From positions 85,829-149,828 of the forward strand of contig NZ_CALGNH010000032.1 in the NCBI RefSeq assembly GCF_937958655.1: 64,000 nt of DNA, in the 5' to 3' direction. The stretch is from an uncultured Winogradskyella sp. (GTDB lineage: Bacteria; Bacteroidota; Bacteroidia; Flavobacteriales; Flavobacteriaceae). Below, in pieces: positions 62,714 to 64,000 of this stretch. The stretch's first letter is position 1. Every line of letters begins with the position of its first letter. The notes under the pieces are model-generated. The model was not told where the DNA came from and ran no database searches. It saw nothing but the letters and a program-made list of their open reading frames with translations. Position numbers and translations under genes: made by a program.

Positions 62714-63499
62714 ATGATTAAAAATATAATTAGAGGATTACAAGTATATACAGGAGCCTATGGGTTAATTTCAAAATTAAAATTATGGAAATACTTTGTT
62801 GTGCCTATTATTATAAGCCTTATCGTATTTACACTAATCTTTGTATCTGCATACAGCCTATCGGATAATCTTGGAGAATGGATAGCCAATATTTGGGTGT
62901 GGGATTTAGGTAAAGAAACCTTTACCGCTATTTCTACCTTTATTGCTGGTATTATTTTATTTGCTCTTGGTTTAATTTCTTACAAGCATATTATTATGGC
63001 TTTATCCTCGCCATTTATGAGTCCGGTTTCGGAAAAAATCGAAGCTTATTTTACAGGTAAACCAGCTCAAAATTACATTAATACCAATTTTTCTAAACAA
63101 CTTGCTAGAGGTATTAGAATTGGTATGCGCAACTTATTTAAAGAATTAACGCTGACTATACCCATTCTACTTCTAAAATTTATTCCTGTAGTAAATATTT
63201 TTTCCACAGTATTATTATTTTTAGTACAAGCCTATTATGCTGGTTTTGCTAATATGGACTATACTCTAGAACGCCATTTTAAATATAGAGATAGCGTCGC
63301 GTTTATAAGAAAAAACAGAGGTTTAGCCATTGGTAATGGTATAGGTTTTTTATTGTTGTTGTTAATTCCGGTTGTAGGAGTTGTCTTAGTGTTACCATTA
63401 AGCGTAACCTCAGCATCTGTTATTGCTGTAGATTTATTGTTTGATGATGGTGATGATGAGATTGGTTTTGAACCTTTTGAGAAAATAGAACTAAGTTAA
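62714..63499 (+). CDS. EI24-domain integral membrane protein (CysZ-like)
   Basis: 261 residues with four or five hydrophobic segments. The EI24/CysZ fold is suggested by the N-terminal IIRGLQVYTGAYGLISKLKLW, the middle SSPFMSPVSEKIEAYFTG and the segment FANMDYTLERHFKYRDSVAFIRKNRG (given in part as MDYTLERHFKYRDS). CysZ proteins of proteobacteria take up sulfate. For the Bacteroidota members the role is not known. It overlaps the next gene by one base. Confidence 0.85.
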   Translation: MIKNIIRGLQVYTGAYGLISKLKLWKYFVVPIIISLIVFTLIFVSAYSLSDNLGEWIANIWVWDLGKETFTAISTFIAGIILFALGLISYKHIIMALSSPFMSPVSEKIEAYFTGKPAQNYINTNFSKQLARGIRIGMRNLFKELTLTIPILLLKFIPVVNIFSTVLLFLVQAYYAGFANMDYTLERHFKYRDSVAFIRKNRGLAIGNGIGFLLLLLIPVVGVVLVLPLSVTSASVIAVDLLFDDGDDEIGFEPFEKIELS

Positions 63500-64000
63500 T
63501 GATAGCATTTGATGGTTTTGAAATTAATCCCGTCCACAATGGTGATGCTTGGAAAATATGCAATCTATGCATAGCCAATGCAGACCGTTTTAAACGCTAT
63601 TTTCCAAAAACCTTAGAGCAAAATCTAAATCCTACACTTTCTGAATTATTTGTAAATAAAAAAATAAAACAATTTCAAAATAAAGAAGAATTATTGTTCA
63701 CCTTAAAACAGACTGAAACTCGAAAATTAGCTGGTCTTATTTACATAAAAGAACTCGATTGGGCTAAAAAACAAGGTGAGTTTGCGTATTGTATCGATTA
63801 CAATTTTAAAGGGCAAGGGCTAATGACTAAAGCTATTAAAGAACTATCAAAATATGCGCATGATGTTTTAGGGCTTAAAACACTTCAGATTATTGTACAT
63901 AAAGATAATTTGGGAAGTGTAAGAGTTGCTACTGACAATAATTTTAAATGGCAACGAACCAATATAAATGGGTTTACTCCACCTGATGAACAACCTTTAG
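63499..64000 (+). CDS. GNAT-family N-acetyltransferase (RimJ/RimL-like), cut by the window end
   Basis: At least 167 residues; the stop is beyond the window. It starts at an ATG that overlaps the EI24 stop (TAATG). RimL-type features are the DYNFKGQGLMTKAIKEL acetyl-CoA loop with G-x-G, KTLQIIVHKDNLGSVRVA and the later FKWQRT. It acetylates an amine, target unknown. The N-terminal EINPVHNGDAWKICNLC is also in keeping. Confidence 0.85.
   Translation, partial: MIAFDGFEINPVHNGDAWKICNLCIANADRFKRYFPKTLEQNLNPTLSELFVNKKIKQFQNKEELLFTLKQTETRKLAGLIYIKELDWAKKQGEFAYCIDYNFKGQGLMTKAIKELSKYAHDVLGLKTLQIIVHKDNLGSVRVATDNNFKWQRTNINGFTPPDEQPL

Noticed and set aside
61257..63499. A single operon for potassium uptake with EI24 and haem genes
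   Set aside because: Spacing of 107 bp and unrelated functions do not support one unit.

Overview
The window is a low-GC, gene-dense stretch of chromosome from a member of the Bacteroidota, almost certainly a marine-type Flavobacteriaceae. The evidence is type IX secretion (porZ and several cargo proteins with C-terminal sorting domains), two large TonB-dependent receptors, frequent TAnnTTTG promoter boxes, weak use of Shine-Dalgarno sites with several TTG starts, and flavobacterial family proteins such as the DUF6646-like and THC0290_0291-like outer-membrane proteins. No phage, insertion sequence, CRISPR array or rRNA operon was seen. One tRNA (Asn, GTT) is present.

Layout. 0-5 kb: a cupin/JmjC-like oxygenase, a small outer-membrane protein, recX and a secreted T9SS protein. 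4.8-10.4 kb: a leftward operon porZ-recO-TonB receptor. 10.5-17.8 kb: gdhA, an outer-membrane protein, a PLP-dependent cystathionine enzyme, an anti-sigma-like lipoprotein, an ArsC-like/EamA/GNAT operon and a thioesterase. 18-20.1 kb: yicC-gmk-nadD. 20.1-28.2 kb: repeats, yraN, LD-carboxypeptidase, a DUF1800/DUF1501 export pair, a short-chain threonine dehydrogenase, tRNA-Asn and rseP. 28.3-36.8 kb: a metal island with a SCO protein, feoA-feoB-FeoB-associated protein rightward, and TonB receptor-thioredoxin-DtxR regulator-ZIP transporter leftward, with a large DtxR-like palindrome at the receptor promoter. 37-41 kb: a DnaJ/TerB protein, bacilliredoxin, and an acyltransferase/acyl-ACP desaturase/HD operon. 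41-48 kb: lipoprotein, AraC regulator with a 57-residue protein downstream, Tat-exported oxidoreductase, enoyl-CoA hydratase, NtrY-like kinase. 47.8-61.2 kb: a haem locus (hemJ, hemH, hemA, fused hemC-hemD, hemE) interspersed with a BNR-repeat protein, a MATE pump, a decayed T9SS/chitin-binding gene and an AraC regulator. 61.2-64 kb: a Trk/Ktr-type potassium channel subunit, an EI24 membrane protein and a GNAT acetyltransferase cut by the window end.

How the genes connect. The 28-37 kb island joins ferrous iron uptake, outer-membrane uptake, inner-membrane ZIP transport and a metal-sensing repressor. The haem locus converts glutamyl-tRNA to haem, so iron acquisition and its main sink lie within 30 kb. 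T9SS is represented by both machinery (porZ) and cargo.

The most unusual features are the palindromic intergenic repeats. At least three families (a CTGAA...TTCAG / TCGA...GCTCA family, a CCCCTTGAGGGG family, and a CCTTCCC...GGGAAAGG family) are scattered through the window. One copy of the first appears to sit in frame inside the BNR-repeat protein gene at about 48.94-48.99 kb, adding about 17 residues. The other notable signals are the 40-bp palindrome at 36.8 kb and the multiply broken gene at 54.3-55.8 kb.
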